Below, in pieces: positions 26,669 to 35,827 of a DNA stretch of 64,000 nt. How positions within the stretch are numbered: the first letter of the stretch is position 1; every line of letters begins with the position of its first letter. The DNA lies in NCBI RefSeq assembly GCF_007954585.1, contig NZ_CP042382.1, forward strand, positions 1,488,001 to 1,552,000, given 5' to 3'. The notes under the pieces were generated by a model. That model ran no database searches and was not told the origin of the DNA. It saw only the letters and a program-made list of their open reading frames with translations. The position numbers were made by a program, and so were the translations under genes. This stretch comes from Pistricoccus aurantiacus. GTDB lineage: Bacteria; Pseudomonadota; Gammaproteobacteria; Pseudomonadales; Halomonadaceae.

Positions 26669-28351
26669 CTATTTCTGGGGTTTATCGGGTGCGTCTACCG
26701 GTTTTACATAGGAGGGATTGACCGGCTTTATATGAGAGGCAAGTCCTCTGGCAAAAAGCCCGATCGCATCATTTCTCATGCCCCCACTTTTTGCGGATTT
26801 GAGCATCCGATAAACCGAGACCATGTAAGCGATTCCCACGAAGAAGAACGGGGTCCCCACCACAATCGCCAGGCTTCTTATCGCATCGAATCCGCCCGCA
26901 AGCTGAAACACGATGCCGGTAAACCCGATCACCACGCCCCAGAGAAGGCGCATGGAAACCTTGGGGTTTTCCACGCCGTTGGAGACCTGCATGGCGGCAA
27001 AAAAGGAGGCAGAATCCGAGGTGGTGACCGCGAAGACGACGATATTGAAGAGAACGATCAGGCTAAGCCACCAGCCGCCGTCCATGCTGTCGAGGAGCAT
27101 GTAAATGCCGGATTCCGGCTTTTGCTGAACGCTTTCCCACAGGGGGGCGATGCCGTTGACCTCGACATAACCGGCGGATCCGCCCCAGATGCTGAACCAG
27201 CCAATGGCGAGCAGCATGGGCACCAGGATGACGCCGACGATGAATTCCCGCAGGGTCCGGCCCCTGGAGATGCGCGCGATGAAACCGCCGCAGAAGGGGA
27301 TGTAGGAGATGTACCACAGCCAGTAGAAAACCACCCACCAGCCGAGCCATTCCCGCTGCTCGAAGTTGCCTGCGTCACTCCAGAACTGCAGTGCAAAGAC
27401 CTGGCCGAAGTAGTCGCCGATCTGCTGGGTGGCAAGGTTCAGTAGGTACTGCGCTGGCGCGTGTCCAAAGAAGAGCAGCGCGAAGAGGATGACACCGGCC
27501 ATGACCATGTTGGCCTGACTTAAGAACTTGATGCCGCGCTCCACCCCGGTGGCGGCGGAGATCACGTAGGCGACGATTACCACCATCATGACCAAGGCCT
27601 GGCCCAGGGCGCCAAGCTCGAGCCCGAACAGCTGATTGAGGCCATAGCTGATGGACGACACACCAAGGCCGATCATGGTGGCGTTGCCGCCGATGGTGCC
27701 GATGATGCCCAGGCCGTTGGCCACACGGCCCCAGATGCTGCTGTTGCAGCGCTCGCCGAGGATGCCGTACAAGCCGGTTGCCACGGTAAGCGGAAGACCC
27801 AGCCGGTAGGCGGGAAAGGCGATGGCCCAGGCGGCGATGGCAAACACCGCCCAGCCGTGCATGCCCCAGTCGAGCAGGGTGAGCTGGACCGCCTTGGCCA
27901 CCCCGGCGGCTTCGCCGGTGGCCCCCATGTCGATGACGTGGGAAGATTCGTACAGATGGGTCAGCGGCTCGGCGACGCTGAAGAAGACGAATCCGATGCC
28001 GAAACCGCAGCTGAACAGCATCGATATCCAGGCACCATAGGAGAATTCCGGCACCTCATCGTCGGCGCCCAGTTTCAAGTCTCCGAAGGGGCTGATGACG
28101 AGATACAGGCAGAAAAGCAGTGTCCCGCCCACACCCAGCAGAAAGGCCCAACCGAAATTGAAGATCAAAAAGTCTCGAATGCCTGACAGCGTCGCTCCGG
28201 TGGCCTCGGGAAGCAACAAGGCGCAGGCCATGATCGAGGCGTAGATCGTGAGTACCGGCCAGAACAGGGTGTGATCGTATTCACCAAATAACCGGGTAGT
28301 GAGACCATCGCGACGATAGCGTCCGGCGCTATGCCCTAACGTTTTTTTCAT
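26669..28351 (-). CDS. BCCT-family betaine/carnitine/choline-type transporter
   Basis: A 560-residue membrane protein with twelve predicted helices. BCCT features are the GIGFVFFSVAEPLTHL segment, the LLDWGMHGWAVFAIAAW region, the central FYWLWYISYIPFCGGFIARISRGRTLREF signature, and TTSDSASFFAA. Start at MKKTLGHSAG (28351), eight bases after GGAGG. It imports a betaine-like compound for osmoprotection or catabolism. The downstream amine oxidoreductase on the same strand, 71 bases away, favours catabolism. The C-terminus is short and lacks an obvious long osmosensing tail. Confidence 0.92.
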   Translation of the reverse strand: MKKTLGHSAGRYRRDGLTTRLFGEYDHTLFWPVLTIYASIMACALLLPEATGATLSGIRDFLIFNFGWAFLLGVGGTLLFCLYLVISPFGDLKLGADDEVPEFSYGAWISMLFSCGFGIGFVFFSVAEPLTHLYESSHVIDMGATGEAAGVAKAVQLTLLDWGMHGWAVFAIAAWAIAFPAYRLGLPLTVATGLYGILGERCNSSIWGRVANGLGIIGTIGGNATMIGLGVSSISYGLNQLFGLELGALGQALVMMVVIVAYVISAATGVERGIKFLSQANMVMAGVILFALLFFGHAPAQYLLNLATQQIGDYFGQVFALQFWSDAGNFEQREWLGWWVVFYWLWYISYIPFCGGFIARISRGRTLREFIVGVILVPMLLAIGWFSIWGGSAGYVEVNGIAPLWESVQQKPESGIYMLLDSMDGGWWLSLIVLFNIVVFAVTTSDSASFFAAMQVSNGVENPKVSMRLLWGVVIGFTGIVFQLAGGFDAIRSLAIVVGTPFFFVGIAYMVSVYRMLKSAKSGGMRNDAIGLFARGLASHIKPVNPSYVKPVDAPDKPQK

Positions 28352-29064
28352 GAAGTTTTCCTCCGATAAAGGCACCTGATTTCATAGGTCATCAGCCAAC
28401 GGCAACAGAATGTCAGGCATGGGCAAAGCGCTCGGCACGTCCATAAGGAAGCGTGTTGCCTAAACCTTTATCGTGTTGTCGCCGAGTGGCTTACCGCACT
28501 GGGGAAACCTGACGCTTGCATGACGTTAAAAGCGCCCGTTCCTCAGCGGTTCTCGTCGATTGGGCGACGAGTGACTAGGTGACCCGTGAAGAGTTGGCGA
28601 AATAGTCGGAGGCGTTACGCGATGCCGCGATGGAATCGTCGGCATAGACGTGGTTGGCGGTTATCGACAGGGTGTCGGCGTGATGCATGGTCATTGTCCT
28701 CGATACGAATCTTTGTGTTTGTTGTTGGCAATGACGGATAGTCATGAAGGGATTCAAAATTCTATCCGCTAAAATGAATTTAGCAGGTAAGAATTATATT
28801 TCAATGAAAAAATAGTATTTTTTTTCACTTTAGGTGGGTTTTCAGAATCGCTTTGATGGATCGATACGTCCTGTTCCCCCTATTCAATGAATGGCTAAAA
28901 GTAATAAAGACTTTAAAAACAATATTTTATCCCACCATCATCCACGGCGGCCATGAGCCTTGCTGCTGGTTTCACTGATATGATGAAGTGGCTTATCCGT
29001 AGGCATTGACTGAAACGGGACGAAACGGTGAATCCGCGAACAACTCAGCTTTCATGTTGGCCTG
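28352..29064. other. 713-base region between the BCCT gene and the LysR gene
   Basis: It contains one doubtful small ORF (28575-28688, listed separately). The stretch from about 28780 to 28930 is AT-rich. No promoter was convincing enough to list. A short hairpin (CGTCGattgggCGACG, about 28555-28570) lies near the small ORF's stop. Otherwise nothing was recognised. Confidence 0.4.
28575..28688 (-). CDS. possible small protein, 37 residues
   Basis: A short ORF beginning MHHADTLSIT, with GAGG nine bases upstream. It is rich in Ser, Ala, Asn and Asp and has no membrane segment. It lies in a long intergenic region upstream of the BCCT gene on the same strand. The only support is the ribosome binding site, so it could equally be a leader peptide or chance. 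Confidence 0.22.
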   Translation of the reverse strand: MHHADTLSITANHVYADDSIAASRNASDYFANSSRVT

Positions 29065-29928
29065 TCAGCAATGCTCAACCAGCCAATCCCATAACCGGCT
29101 TGCCTCCTGATGCGGTTGCCCCCGCTTGGGGCGTACCAGCCAGAAGCTCTCGTCGCTTGCCACCGCCAGATCCAGCGGCGCTACCAGGTCGTCACGCTGT
29201 TCGAGCAGACGATGATGACTGAGCGCGATGCCGCCATTGCGGGCGGCCAGCGCCAGCGTCATCATCTGGCTATCGCAGCTCAGCGCCGCGCAACACGACT
29301 CGAAACCCGGCAAACCGATCCGCTCCCACCAGGTCGGCCAACCCACGGCGAACCCCGGCGCGTGCAGTAGTGTCTGCCCGGCCATGTCCTCGGGTTTGTG
29401 GATCGTCTCCGCCAGGGCCGGGGCGCAAACCGGCAGCATGGTTTCCTCGCCCAGGGATACCGCTTCCACCCCGTCCCAGTCGCCGTGACCATAGCGAATC
29501 TCCAGATCCGCCCCTTCGGGGCCGAAATCGCCGGGCCAGATGGCACTGATCAGCCGCAGGGAAATGGCCGGATAAGCGTGTTGAAACCCCGGCAGCCGCA
29601 GCGCCAGCCAGTTCTGCTGAATCATCGGGGTGGCCCGCAGGGTTACCAGCGCCTCCGTCACGCCACCGAAGACTTCCCGGGTACCCTCGTCGAGGCGCGC
29701 GAAGGCCTCCTGCAGGCTCGGCAACCAGGCCTGTCCCGCCGGGGTCAGGCTGAGGCTGCGCGGATGGCGTACGAACAGCTTCTGCCCCAGGCGATCCTCG
29801 AGCAGACGAATACGCTGGCTGATTGCCGCCTGGGATACACCCAGCTCGAGACCCGCCGCGGTAAAACTCAGGGTGCGGGCCGCGGACTCAAAGGCCTGCA
29901 TCCATAGGAGTGGGGGCAAGGAGAACAT
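29065..29928 (-). CDS. LysR-family transcriptional regulator
   Basis: A 287-residue regulator, GcvA-like. The winged helix-turn-helix is at about residues 18-60 (LSFTAAGLELGVSQAAISQRIRLLEDRLG), followed by a LysR substrate-binding domain. It is transcribed divergently from the gamma-butyrobetaine-hydroxylase-like gene at 30043, with a 114-base shared upstream region. That is the classic arrangement for a LysR protein controlling its neighbour and itself. The effector is unknown, perhaps gamma-butyrobetaine or carnitine. Confidence 0.92.
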   Translation of the reverse strand: MFSLPPLLWMQAFESAARTLSFTAAGLELGVSQAAISQRIRLLEDRLGQKLFVRHPRSLSLTPAGQAWLPSLQEAFARLDEGTREVFGGVTEALVTLRATPMIQQNWLALRLPGFQHAYPAISLRLISAIWPGDFGPEGADLEIRYGHGDWDGVEAVSLGEETMLPVCAPALAETIHKPEDMAGQTLLHAPGFAVGWPTWWERIGLPGFESCCAALSCDSQMMTLALAARNGGIALSHHRLLEQRDDLVAPLDLAVASDESFWLVRPKRGQPHQEASRLWDWLVEHC

Positions 29929-30042
29929 GCCAAAGCTCGCTATAAGCTGAATGGGGTCATAGCCGTCAGATTAATCGTTTGTCACTGGTTCAGCTAACCC
30001 TCACCCTGTTGGCGTCATCCATCATTTATCGCGGAGGCGACC

Positions 30043-31218
30043 ATGACCATTCCCCCTACCCTCGAGACGCCGCGCCCCTCACTGGACATGGGCGACTTCA
30101 CCCGACATGACGAGGCGCCGGGACTGGTCGATGCCACCGCCGGCGACCACCGCATCGCCTTGACCTGGGCGGATCGGCGCCAGGCCGAGTTTCCCCTGAT
30201 ATGGCTGCGGGATCACTGCCCCTGCCCGGCATGCCGTCACCCGCTGACCCATGAGCGGCTTCATGTGCCCTTGGAGGAGCCCGACGAGATCGCCGCGCTA
30301 CACCTGGAAGCGGGCAACCTGGGCCTCGCCTGGGCCGATGGCCACATCAGCCGCTTCGATGCGGGCTGGCTGTACCGGCGGATTCCAGGACAGTCCTTCG
30401 AAGACAGCGTACCGGCGCGCCGGCCCTGGGCGGAGGATTTTCGTCCCGCGCACATTGCCCATGCGGATTTCGTCGCCGGGGCGCAGGGCGAGTGCGCCTG
30501 GTTGACCGCCCTGCTGCGCGACGGCCTGGTGCTGCTCGACAATGGCCCCCTGGCGGACGAGGAAGTCCGCCGACTCGCCGAACATATCGGCCCGCTACGC
30601 GCCACCAACTTCGGCGCCCGCTTCGACGTACGCTCCAAGCCCAATCCCAACAATGCCGCCTACACAGCGATCGGCCTGGCGCTGCACACCGACCTGCCCA
30701 ACTGGCGCGAGCCGCCGGACATCCAGCTGCTCTACTGCCTGGAGAACGACGCCCTGGGCGGCGAATCGATCTTCACCGACGGCTTCGCCGCCGCCGAGGT
30801 GCTGCGCCAAACCGCGCCAGAGGCGTTTCGCCTCCTCAGCGAGACGCCCATCGACTTTCGCTTCCAGGACGAGGAACAGGATATCCTCTGGCGCGCGCCC
30901 ATTCTGAGCCTCGATGACGTGGGTAATGTCCTCGAAGTACGGCTCAACAACTGGATACGCGATAGCTTACGCCTGCCCCTCGAGGAAATGGATGGTTGGT
31001 ACCGTGCCTACCGGACGTTCTGGCGACTGGTGCAGGCGCCGGAACGTCGGTTCGAGCTGGCGCTGTCGCCGGGCCAGATGGTCGCCTTCGACAACCGCCG
31101 GGTGCTGCACGGCCGCCACGCCTTCGATCCCGAAAGCGGTCGCCGCCATCTGCAGGGCACCTACCTGGATCTCGATATGTGCGAGTCGCGCCTGCGGGTG
31201 CTGGCGCGCAAGATTTGA
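30043..31218 (+). CDS. Gamma-butyrobetaine hydroxylase-like Fe(II)/2-oxoglutarate dioxygenase
   Basis: A 391-residue enzyme. The N-terminal domain (about residues 30-115) carries the zinc-type cysteine cluster WLRDHCPCPACRHP typical of gamma-butyrobetaine and trimethyllysine hydroxylases; the C-terminal TauD-like domain has the HxD iron motif in HTDLPNW and the distal His in RVLHGRHAF. GGAGG lies five bases before the ATG. The likely reaction is hydroxylation of gamma-butyrobetaine to L-carnitine. The divergent LysR gene and the BCCT carrier two genes away fit trimethylammonium metabolism. Other small trimethylated substrates are possible. Confidence 0.85.
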   Translation: MTIPPTLETPRPSLDMGDFTRHDEAPGLVDATAGDHRIALTWADRRQAEFPLIWLRDHCPCPACRHPLTHERLHVPLEEPDEIAALHLEAGNLGLAWADGHISRFDAGWLYRRIPGQSFEDSVPARRPWAEDFRPAHIAHADFVAGAQGECAWLTALLRDGLVLLDNGPLADEEVRRLAEHIGPLRATNFGARFDVRSKPNPNNAAYTAIGLALHTDLPNWREPPDIQLLYCLENDALGGESIFTDGFAAAEVLRQTAPEAFRLLSETPIDFRFQDEEQDILWRAPILSLDDVGNVLEVRLNNWIRDSLRLPLEEMDGWYRAYRTFWRLVQAPERRFELALSPGQMVAFDNRRVLHGRHAFDPESGRRHLQGTYLDLDMCESRLRVLARKI

Positions 31219-31351
31219 TAAAAAGAGGCTGATTGACGATCCTTCGCCAGGCGACACCAAGGCCAGGCCGTGTTGAAAGAGGCGCCGGGAGGCGGCAACG
31301 ACGCTGTCGTAACGCTGCCGATCTGACGAAAAACCTCCGCTAACCTTTTAT

Positions 31352-32482
31352 TCAAATCGGCCGTTGGGCTTCCTTGTAGGATCGAGCGCGGACCCGCTCG
31401 ACGCTTTCCGGGGCAATCAAGCCCAGTTCGCTGGCGTGGCTGGCCATCTGCTGGCTGCTTTTCGCCAGCAGCAGCTCGCAGTCGTTCTTGGCGACCTGGT
31501 CCGCCAGCCGGGCAATGGCCGCGTCGCGGCTTTCATCGTGATTGATGTTGCGGATATAGATCGCGCGGATACGTCCTGGGTACTGCTCGACGATCTGGAC
31601 ATAGACCTCCGGGTCGTGCTGGCCGCTGTCGCCGATCAGCACGAAGGGCAGGTCGTCGTAAAGCGCCAGCATCTGCTCGATCAGCTTGCGCTTGTGGTCC
31701 ACCGCCTGGCGGGGCAGGGGGTTCTGCAGGGTCATGCCCCAGTCCCGCAGAAAAAGAATCGGCCCCACCGGGATGTGGTTGCGCTGAAAGAAGGCCTCGA
31801 GCACTTCGTAGATACCCCAGGGACCCCGGGAGACGTAGAGCATCGGGCGATCGCGGTTGCCGTCCGGCCCTTCGAAGAGTGCCTGGTAAAAGGTCGCGAC
31901 ACCGGGAAAGGCGGTGCGGCGTTCCGCGGTTTCGAAGAACAGCCGGTAGATCATCTTGAATTTGTTGGCGACCCCGGTATACATCACCGTGTCGTCGATA
32001 TCGCTGATGACCACCAGGTCGGCGCTGGCCGGAGGCACGTAGATTTCCGCCTGGGTCTCGATGGTGTCCGGCTGGCGCTTGGCGTGCTCGATCGCGACTT
32101 CGAGTGTGGCCCGATGCCAGCTTTTTTCGTTATCCAGCGGTGTATCCAGCTTCATGTGAATATCGAAGTAGCCGTCCTTGCCGGTGGAAACGGTGAGCTT
32201 GCTGTCGTTGAGCTTGAGCGTCACCTGGGCGTTGCCCACGCCCCAGCGCAGGGTCCGTCGCAGCAGGTCGACCAGGTCCCGGAGCAGCGAGCCTTCCGCC
32301 AGGGACTGGCCGAACCCCGGCTGGCGAAAGACCCGGCCCAGTACGTAGATCTCTTGCGCCGAGCCGTAGCCCCGATAGGCTTGCACCACCACGCCTCCCC
32401 GACCGTGGTCGGCTTTCATCGGCTTGGTGGCAACGTGTAGCAGCTTGCGTAACGCTCTTCCTGGCGTGCGGCGCGATACCAT
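31352..32482 (-). CDS. App1-like phosphatase (DUF2183)
   Basis: A 376-residue protein with an N-terminal beta-rich domain (to about residue 170) and a HAD-like phosphatase domain starting at VVISDIDDTVM, the DxDxT catalytic loop. LYVSRGPWGIYEVLEAF and VLIGDSGQHDPEVY continue the domain; all are features of the App1 phosphatidate phosphatase family. No signal peptide or membrane helix is evident. The start at MVSRRTPG (32482) is preferred over ATG 32527, although neither has a strong ribosome binding site. The bacterial substrate is not established; a phosphatidate-type lipid is a guess from the yeast relative. Confidence 0.83.
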   Translation of the reverse strand: MVSRRTPGRALRKLLHVATKPMKADHGRGGVVVQAYRGYGSAQEIYVLGRVFRQPGFGQSLAEGSLLRDLVDLLRRTLRWGVGNAQVTLKLNDSKLTVSTGKDGYFDIHMKLDTPLDNEKSWHRATLEVAIEHAKRQPDTIETQAEIYVPPASADLVVISDIDDTVMYTGVANKFKMIYRLFFETAERRTAFPGVATFYQALFEGPDGNRDRPMLYVSRGPWGIYEVLEAFFQRNHIPVGPILFLRDWGMTLQNPLPRQAVDHKRKLIEQMLALYDDLPFVLIGDSGQHDPEVYVQIVEQYPGRIRAIYIRNINHDESRDAAIARLADQVAKNDCELLLAKSSQQMASHASELGLIAPESVERVRARSYKEAQRPI

Positions 32483-32561
32483 AGGCGGTTCTCGTGATTG
32501 GCAAGATGAGGCGAGTTGGCGGCTCATGTAAAAAACGGTTCGACTTGAAACAGTCTGGCAT

Positions 32562-32595
32562 AAAAAATGCCCGGTCGGGAAATTCCCGCCGGGCA
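32562..32595 (-). terminator. rho-independent terminator of the pfpI-type gene
   Basis: On the minus strand TGCCCGG..CGGGAATTTCCCG..CCGGGCA folds into a long GC-rich hairpin with one mismatch, followed by six T. It starts 26 bases after the stop of the PfpI-family gene. Confidence 0.88.
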
Positions 32596-32620
32596 CGCTG
32601 TCGGTCGTTCGAGTCGGCAA

Positions 32621-33184
32621 TCAGGCGTGCTGATCGCTATGGCGACCCTCGCCGATTTCCTCGATCAGTTTGCTGCAGAACGCATCCAGGTCGTCCGGCT
32701 TGCGGCTGGTGACCAGGCCGTTGTCCACGACCACTTCCTGATCGGACCAGTGGGCGCCGGCATTCTTCAGGTCTTGGGAAATGGAAGGATATGAGGTCAT
32801 GGAACGACCTTCGACCACCCCGGCATTGATCAAAATCCAAGGGCCGTGACAGATGGCGCCGACGGGCTTGCCCGCTTCGAAGAAATGTCTGGTAAAGCGC
32901 AGGGCATCATCATTCTGGCGCAGAGTATCCGGATTGAACAGGCCGCCGGGGAGCATCAGAGCGTGATAGTCGGCGACGTTCGCTTCGCTCAGGGCCTTGT
33001 CGACGTCGTAGGTATCACCCCAGTCCGTGCTGGCCCAAGCGCGAATACCCTTGGCATCCGGGGCGATCACGTGCACCGTGGCACCGGCGCTTTCCAGCTT
33101 GGCCTTGGGAACCGACAGCTCGGATTCCTCGAAACCGTCGGTGGCGAGAATAGCAACACGTTTTCCATTCAACTGCTGAGTCAT
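32621..33184 (-). CDS. DJ-1/PfpI-family protein (YhbO-like deglycase or peptidase-like)
   Basis: A 187-residue cytoplasmic protein of the PfpI group. The start at MTQQLNGKRV (33184) follows AAGGAGG by five bases. The conserved glutamate region (LATDGFEESELS), the nucleophile elbow AICHGPWIL with the catalytic Cys, and the His just after it are all present. Members are implicated in protection from glycation and oxidative or acid stress. It sits beside Dps and a universal stress protein on the same strand, but with its own strong terminator. Confidence 0.9.
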   Translation of the reverse strand: MTQQLNGKRVAILATDGFEESELSVPKAKLESAGATVHVIAPDAKGIRAWASTDWGDTYDVDKALSEANVADYHALMLPGGLFNPDTLRQNDDALRFTRHFFEAGKPVGAICHGPWILINAGVVEGRSMTSYPSISQDLKNAGAHWSDQEVVVDNGLVTSRKPDDLDAFCSKLIEEIGEGRHSDQHA

Positions 33185-33313
33185 GGCAACCTCCTTGCGG
33201 CACATGGTGAGTCGCGGCGTCTTGCCGTCGCGACTCATGACAACATTGGGATGCTTGAAAATCTATCAAGGGGGTATGACCTCACTCCTTCGCTCAAGCC
33301 TAGGTCATCACGC

Positions 33314-33799
33314 CTAGCCTAGGTAGGCGTTGAGCATCCACAGGGTCTTTTCCTGCTCGCGAATATAGTCGCTGGCTTGCGAGGCGGTGCCTTCGTCGTC
33401 TGCGTCGGACGCCAGGGACAGAATTTCCCGCTGCAGCTCGATCAGCACCTGATAGCCTTTGACGACGCTGCGCACGCAGTCCTCGCCACCGGCCACATTC
33501 TTGTCTTCCTCGATCGTGGAAATCCGACCATAGTCGCTGTAGGCGTGCAGGGGCTGATGACCCAGCGTCAAGATGCGCTCCGCGACTTCATCGATCTTGG
33601 TCAACAGGTCCGTATAGAATTCTTCGAATTTGGCGTGCAGCTCGAAGAACTGCGGGCCTTTCACGTTCCAGTGATAGCCCCGCACGTTCATGTAAAAGAT
33701 CTGGTAGTTGGCCAGCAGCGTGTTGAGCTTTTCCGCTAGCTGATTGGCGCTGGAAGTTTGCAGGCCGATCGTATTGATATCGCTGTCCTGATGTGCCAT
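33314..33799 (-). CDS. dps: Dps-family ferritin-like DNA-protecting protein
   Basis: A 161-residue four-helix-bundle protein. The ferroxidase motif is visible in NVRGYHWNVKGPQFFELHAKFEEFYTDL (split over His, Asp/Glu and His residues). The start at MAHQDSD (33799) has AGGAG upstream; an ATG nine codons earlier has none. Dps forms 12-mers that oxidise and store iron using H2O2 and bind DNA in stationary phase. The C-terminus ends soon after helix D (LWMLNAYLG). Confidence 0.92.
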   Translation of the reverse strand: MAHQDSDINTIGLQTSSANQLAEKLNTLLANYQIFYMNVRGYHWNVKGPQFFELHAKFEEFYTDLLTKIDEVAERILTLGHQPLHAYSDYGRISTIEEDKNVAGGEDCVRSVVKGYQVLIELQREILSLASDADDEGTASQASDYIREQEKTLWMLNAYLG

Positions 33800-33933
33800 C
33801 GAAATTCTCCTGAGCCTTGGTAACAAGTTGATATCAACAAGCCTATAAGTTTACGTATCGAGACTAAAGTCAATCCTCGCCATCGCTATCATAGGTAATA
33901 CTCATGACATTGCGACGCCGCGAGCTACCGGAC

Positions 33934-34365
33934 TCAGCGCACGACCATGACCGAACATGGCGCATGGCGAACGATGCTCTCCGAGTCGTGACCCAGCAGA
34001 ACCCGCGCGAGAGATTCCCGTCCGCGGTTACCCACCACGAGCAGCCCCACCCCGATTTCTTCCGCCAGACGCACGACTTCGGTGTCCACGCGCCCCATCC
34101 GCAGGTGCGCCACTACCGCCTTGGCGCCGCCGGCTCTGGCCTTTTCGACCTCTTGATCCAGCCGTCTCTGGTTTTCCTGTTTCAATCGGCCGTACTGCCT
34201 CTCCGAAAGCGTGTCCGGGTGCGTCCAGGGCGAAATGAGGCCGACCAGAAGCAGATGCAGCTCCGATCTCGTGGCGTCACAGAGTTCGACCGCCTGAGTG
34301 ATGGCACGGTCCGAGGCGGCCGATCCGTCGACCGCCACCATGATCTTCGTGGGATACATTTTCAT
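33934..34365 (-). CDS. Universal stress protein (UspA family)
   Basis: A 143-residue single-domain Usp. It has the N-terminal KIMVAVDGSAASDRA strand-loop and the nucleotide-binding motif GNRGRESLARVLLGHDSESIVRHAPCSVMVV, corresponding to G-2x-G-9x-G(S/T), which suggests ATP binding. It lies 134 bases from the dps start on the same strand. Confidence 0.92.
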   Translation of the reverse strand: MKMYPTKIMVAVDGSAASDRAITQAVELCDATRSELHLLLVGLISPWTHPDTLSERQYGRLKQENQRRLDQEVEKARAGGAKAVVAHLRMGRVDTEVVRLAEEIGVGLLVVGNRGRESLARVLLGHDSESIVRHAPCSVMVVR

Positions 34366-34431
34366 TGTTTGTCTCCGACACGTTGTCGATGATCTGATCC
34401 CGACCGCTGGGCATTATCGCGCTAGAGAGCG

Positions 34432-35802
34432 TCATCCCCGCCTGTCGAGAATCAGCTGCAGCTCGCGCTGCAGCTGACGCACGGCCTGCTGGCCGGTCAG
34501 TTCGCCGCGCAGCACGCGATTGAACCCAATCGCCAGGCGCTGGGACATGGCCGCGTAATACGGTGTGACCGGGCGCAGCCGGGCATCGTCGATCGCGCGG
34601 CGGCCAAGCGTCATGACCGGCACCTGCTCGAGCAGCTGCTCATCGTCGTACAGGACCTCGAGCGTGGGCAGAAACCCGCCGTCGCGGGCGCGCTGTTTCT
34701 GGCGCTCGGCAGAGGCAGCGAAGCGGATGAATTCCCAGGCCGCGTCCTGCTTCGACGATCGAGCATTGATCATCAGATTCCAGCCCCCCAGACAGCTATA
34801 GGAATTACGCTCCGGGTTGACCCTCGGAATGGGGGCGATGCCGACCTGATCGGCGCTGAGCCGCGAGCCCTCTTCGTCGATCAAGCCGTAGACGAACGGC
34901 CAGCTGCGCATGAAGACAGCGTCGCCGTTCAGAAACGCTCGGGTGGTGTCTTCTTCACGAAAATTCGCCACCTCCCGGGGGACGACGCCGCTTTCGATCA
35001 ATTCCCTTGCGATGCTCACCCCTCGCGCCGAATCCGCGCTGTTGATCATGATGACGTTGGGAGAGCTCACGTCCATGCCGAAGGCCGCGGCGGTCGACAG
35101 ATTGCCGGTGAGCACACGTCCGCCGGCGCTCCACAAGAATTCCAGCATGCTGGCGACGCCACCCTCGTACTGGGCGCCCTGGAAAACGAAACCGTACTTC
35201 GTGCCGGCCTTGTCACGGGCATCGCTTGCCATCCGCGCAAGCTCGTCCCAGGTCGCGGGCGGCTTGTCGTGCCCGGCAGATTCAAGCAGATCGCGGCGAT
35301 AGTAGAGCATGCCGGCGGCGGTGAACCAGGGCACGCCCCAGAGTCGATTGCGATAACCTGCTGAATCGAGGGGCGCGTTCAGGAAATCGCCAGGTGAGTA
35401 GACATCGTTGAAGCGGGCGGTCAGATCCGTGACGTAGCCGCGACTGGCAAAGGCAGCGGTCCAGACCATGTCGCCGCCGAACACGTCGATGCGGCGGGCG
35501 TCGACCTCGAAATCCGACACGAGCTGGCGGTAGAAGTCGTTCGTGGAGCGTGGCATCACCTGATAGCGCACGCGAATCCTGCCCTCGTACTGCTGATTGA
35601 ACGCCTTGATCAGCGCCTGGAGGCTTCCCGAATCGTCCGGGCCGAAAGCGAAGGTGAGCTCTTCGGATTCGTTGGCCGCGATAGTACCCAAGGGGGAGAT
35701 GCCCAGCACGGCCATGCCGCCGAGACCCAGGCCGCCCAGCAGCAGGCGGCGTCGAATGGCATCCGGGTATGCAGACAGGTTTTTATCGATTGGCGGTTTC
35801 AT
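34432..35802 (-). CDS. Tat-exported ABC-type sugar-binding protein without ABC partners
   Basis: A 456-residue extracytoplasmic binding protein of the carbohydrate family 1 type. The leader has RRRLLLGGLGLGGMAVLG (about residues 18-35), a twin-arginine-type signal. The mature part shows typical family features (ESEELTFAFGPDDSG, GVPWFTAAGMLYYRRDLLESAG, ATWDELARMASDARD, WEFIRFAAS). It is most like trehalose/maltose-type receptors. Remarkably, no ABC permease or ATPase gene is near; instead it follows an SGLT-type symporter by 25 bases. It may deliver sugar to that symporter, or work with an ABC system elsewhere. Confidence 0.87.
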   Translation of the reverse strand: MKPPIDKNLSAYPDAIRRRLLLGGLGLGGMAVLGISPLGTIAANESEELTFAFGPDDSGSLQALIKAFNQQYEGRIRVRYQVMPRSTNDFYRQLVSDFEVDARRIDVFGGDMVWTAAFASRGYVTDLTARFNDVYSPGDFLNAPLDSAGYRNRLWGVPWFTAAGMLYYRRDLLESAGHDKPPATWDELARMASDARDKAGTKYGFVFQGAQYEGGVASMLEFLWSAGGRVLTGNLSTAAAFGMDVSSPNVIMINSADSARGVSIARELIESGVVPREVANFREEDTTRAFLNGDAVFMRSWPFVYGLIDEEGSRLSADQVGIAPIPRVNPERNSYSCLGGWNLMINARSSKQDAAWEFIRFAASAERQKQRARDGGFLPTLEVLYDDEQLLEQVPVMTLGRRAIDDARLRPVTPYYAAMSQRLAIGFNRVLRGELTGQQAVRQLQRELQLILDRRG

Positions 35803-35827
35803 GGGGTGTCCTCCTTGGACGCCGGCG

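Noticed and set aside
29968-29984. Third possible LacI operator (ATTAATCGTTTGTC)
   Set aside because: The left half and centre match, but the right half is broken, so there is no palindrome; it lies between a LysR gene and its divergent target, where another regulator is expected.
33311-33329. Inverted repeat CGCCTA..TAGGCG at the dps stop codon
   Set aside because: Short stem overlapping the stop codon without a U-tract; not enough to call a terminator.
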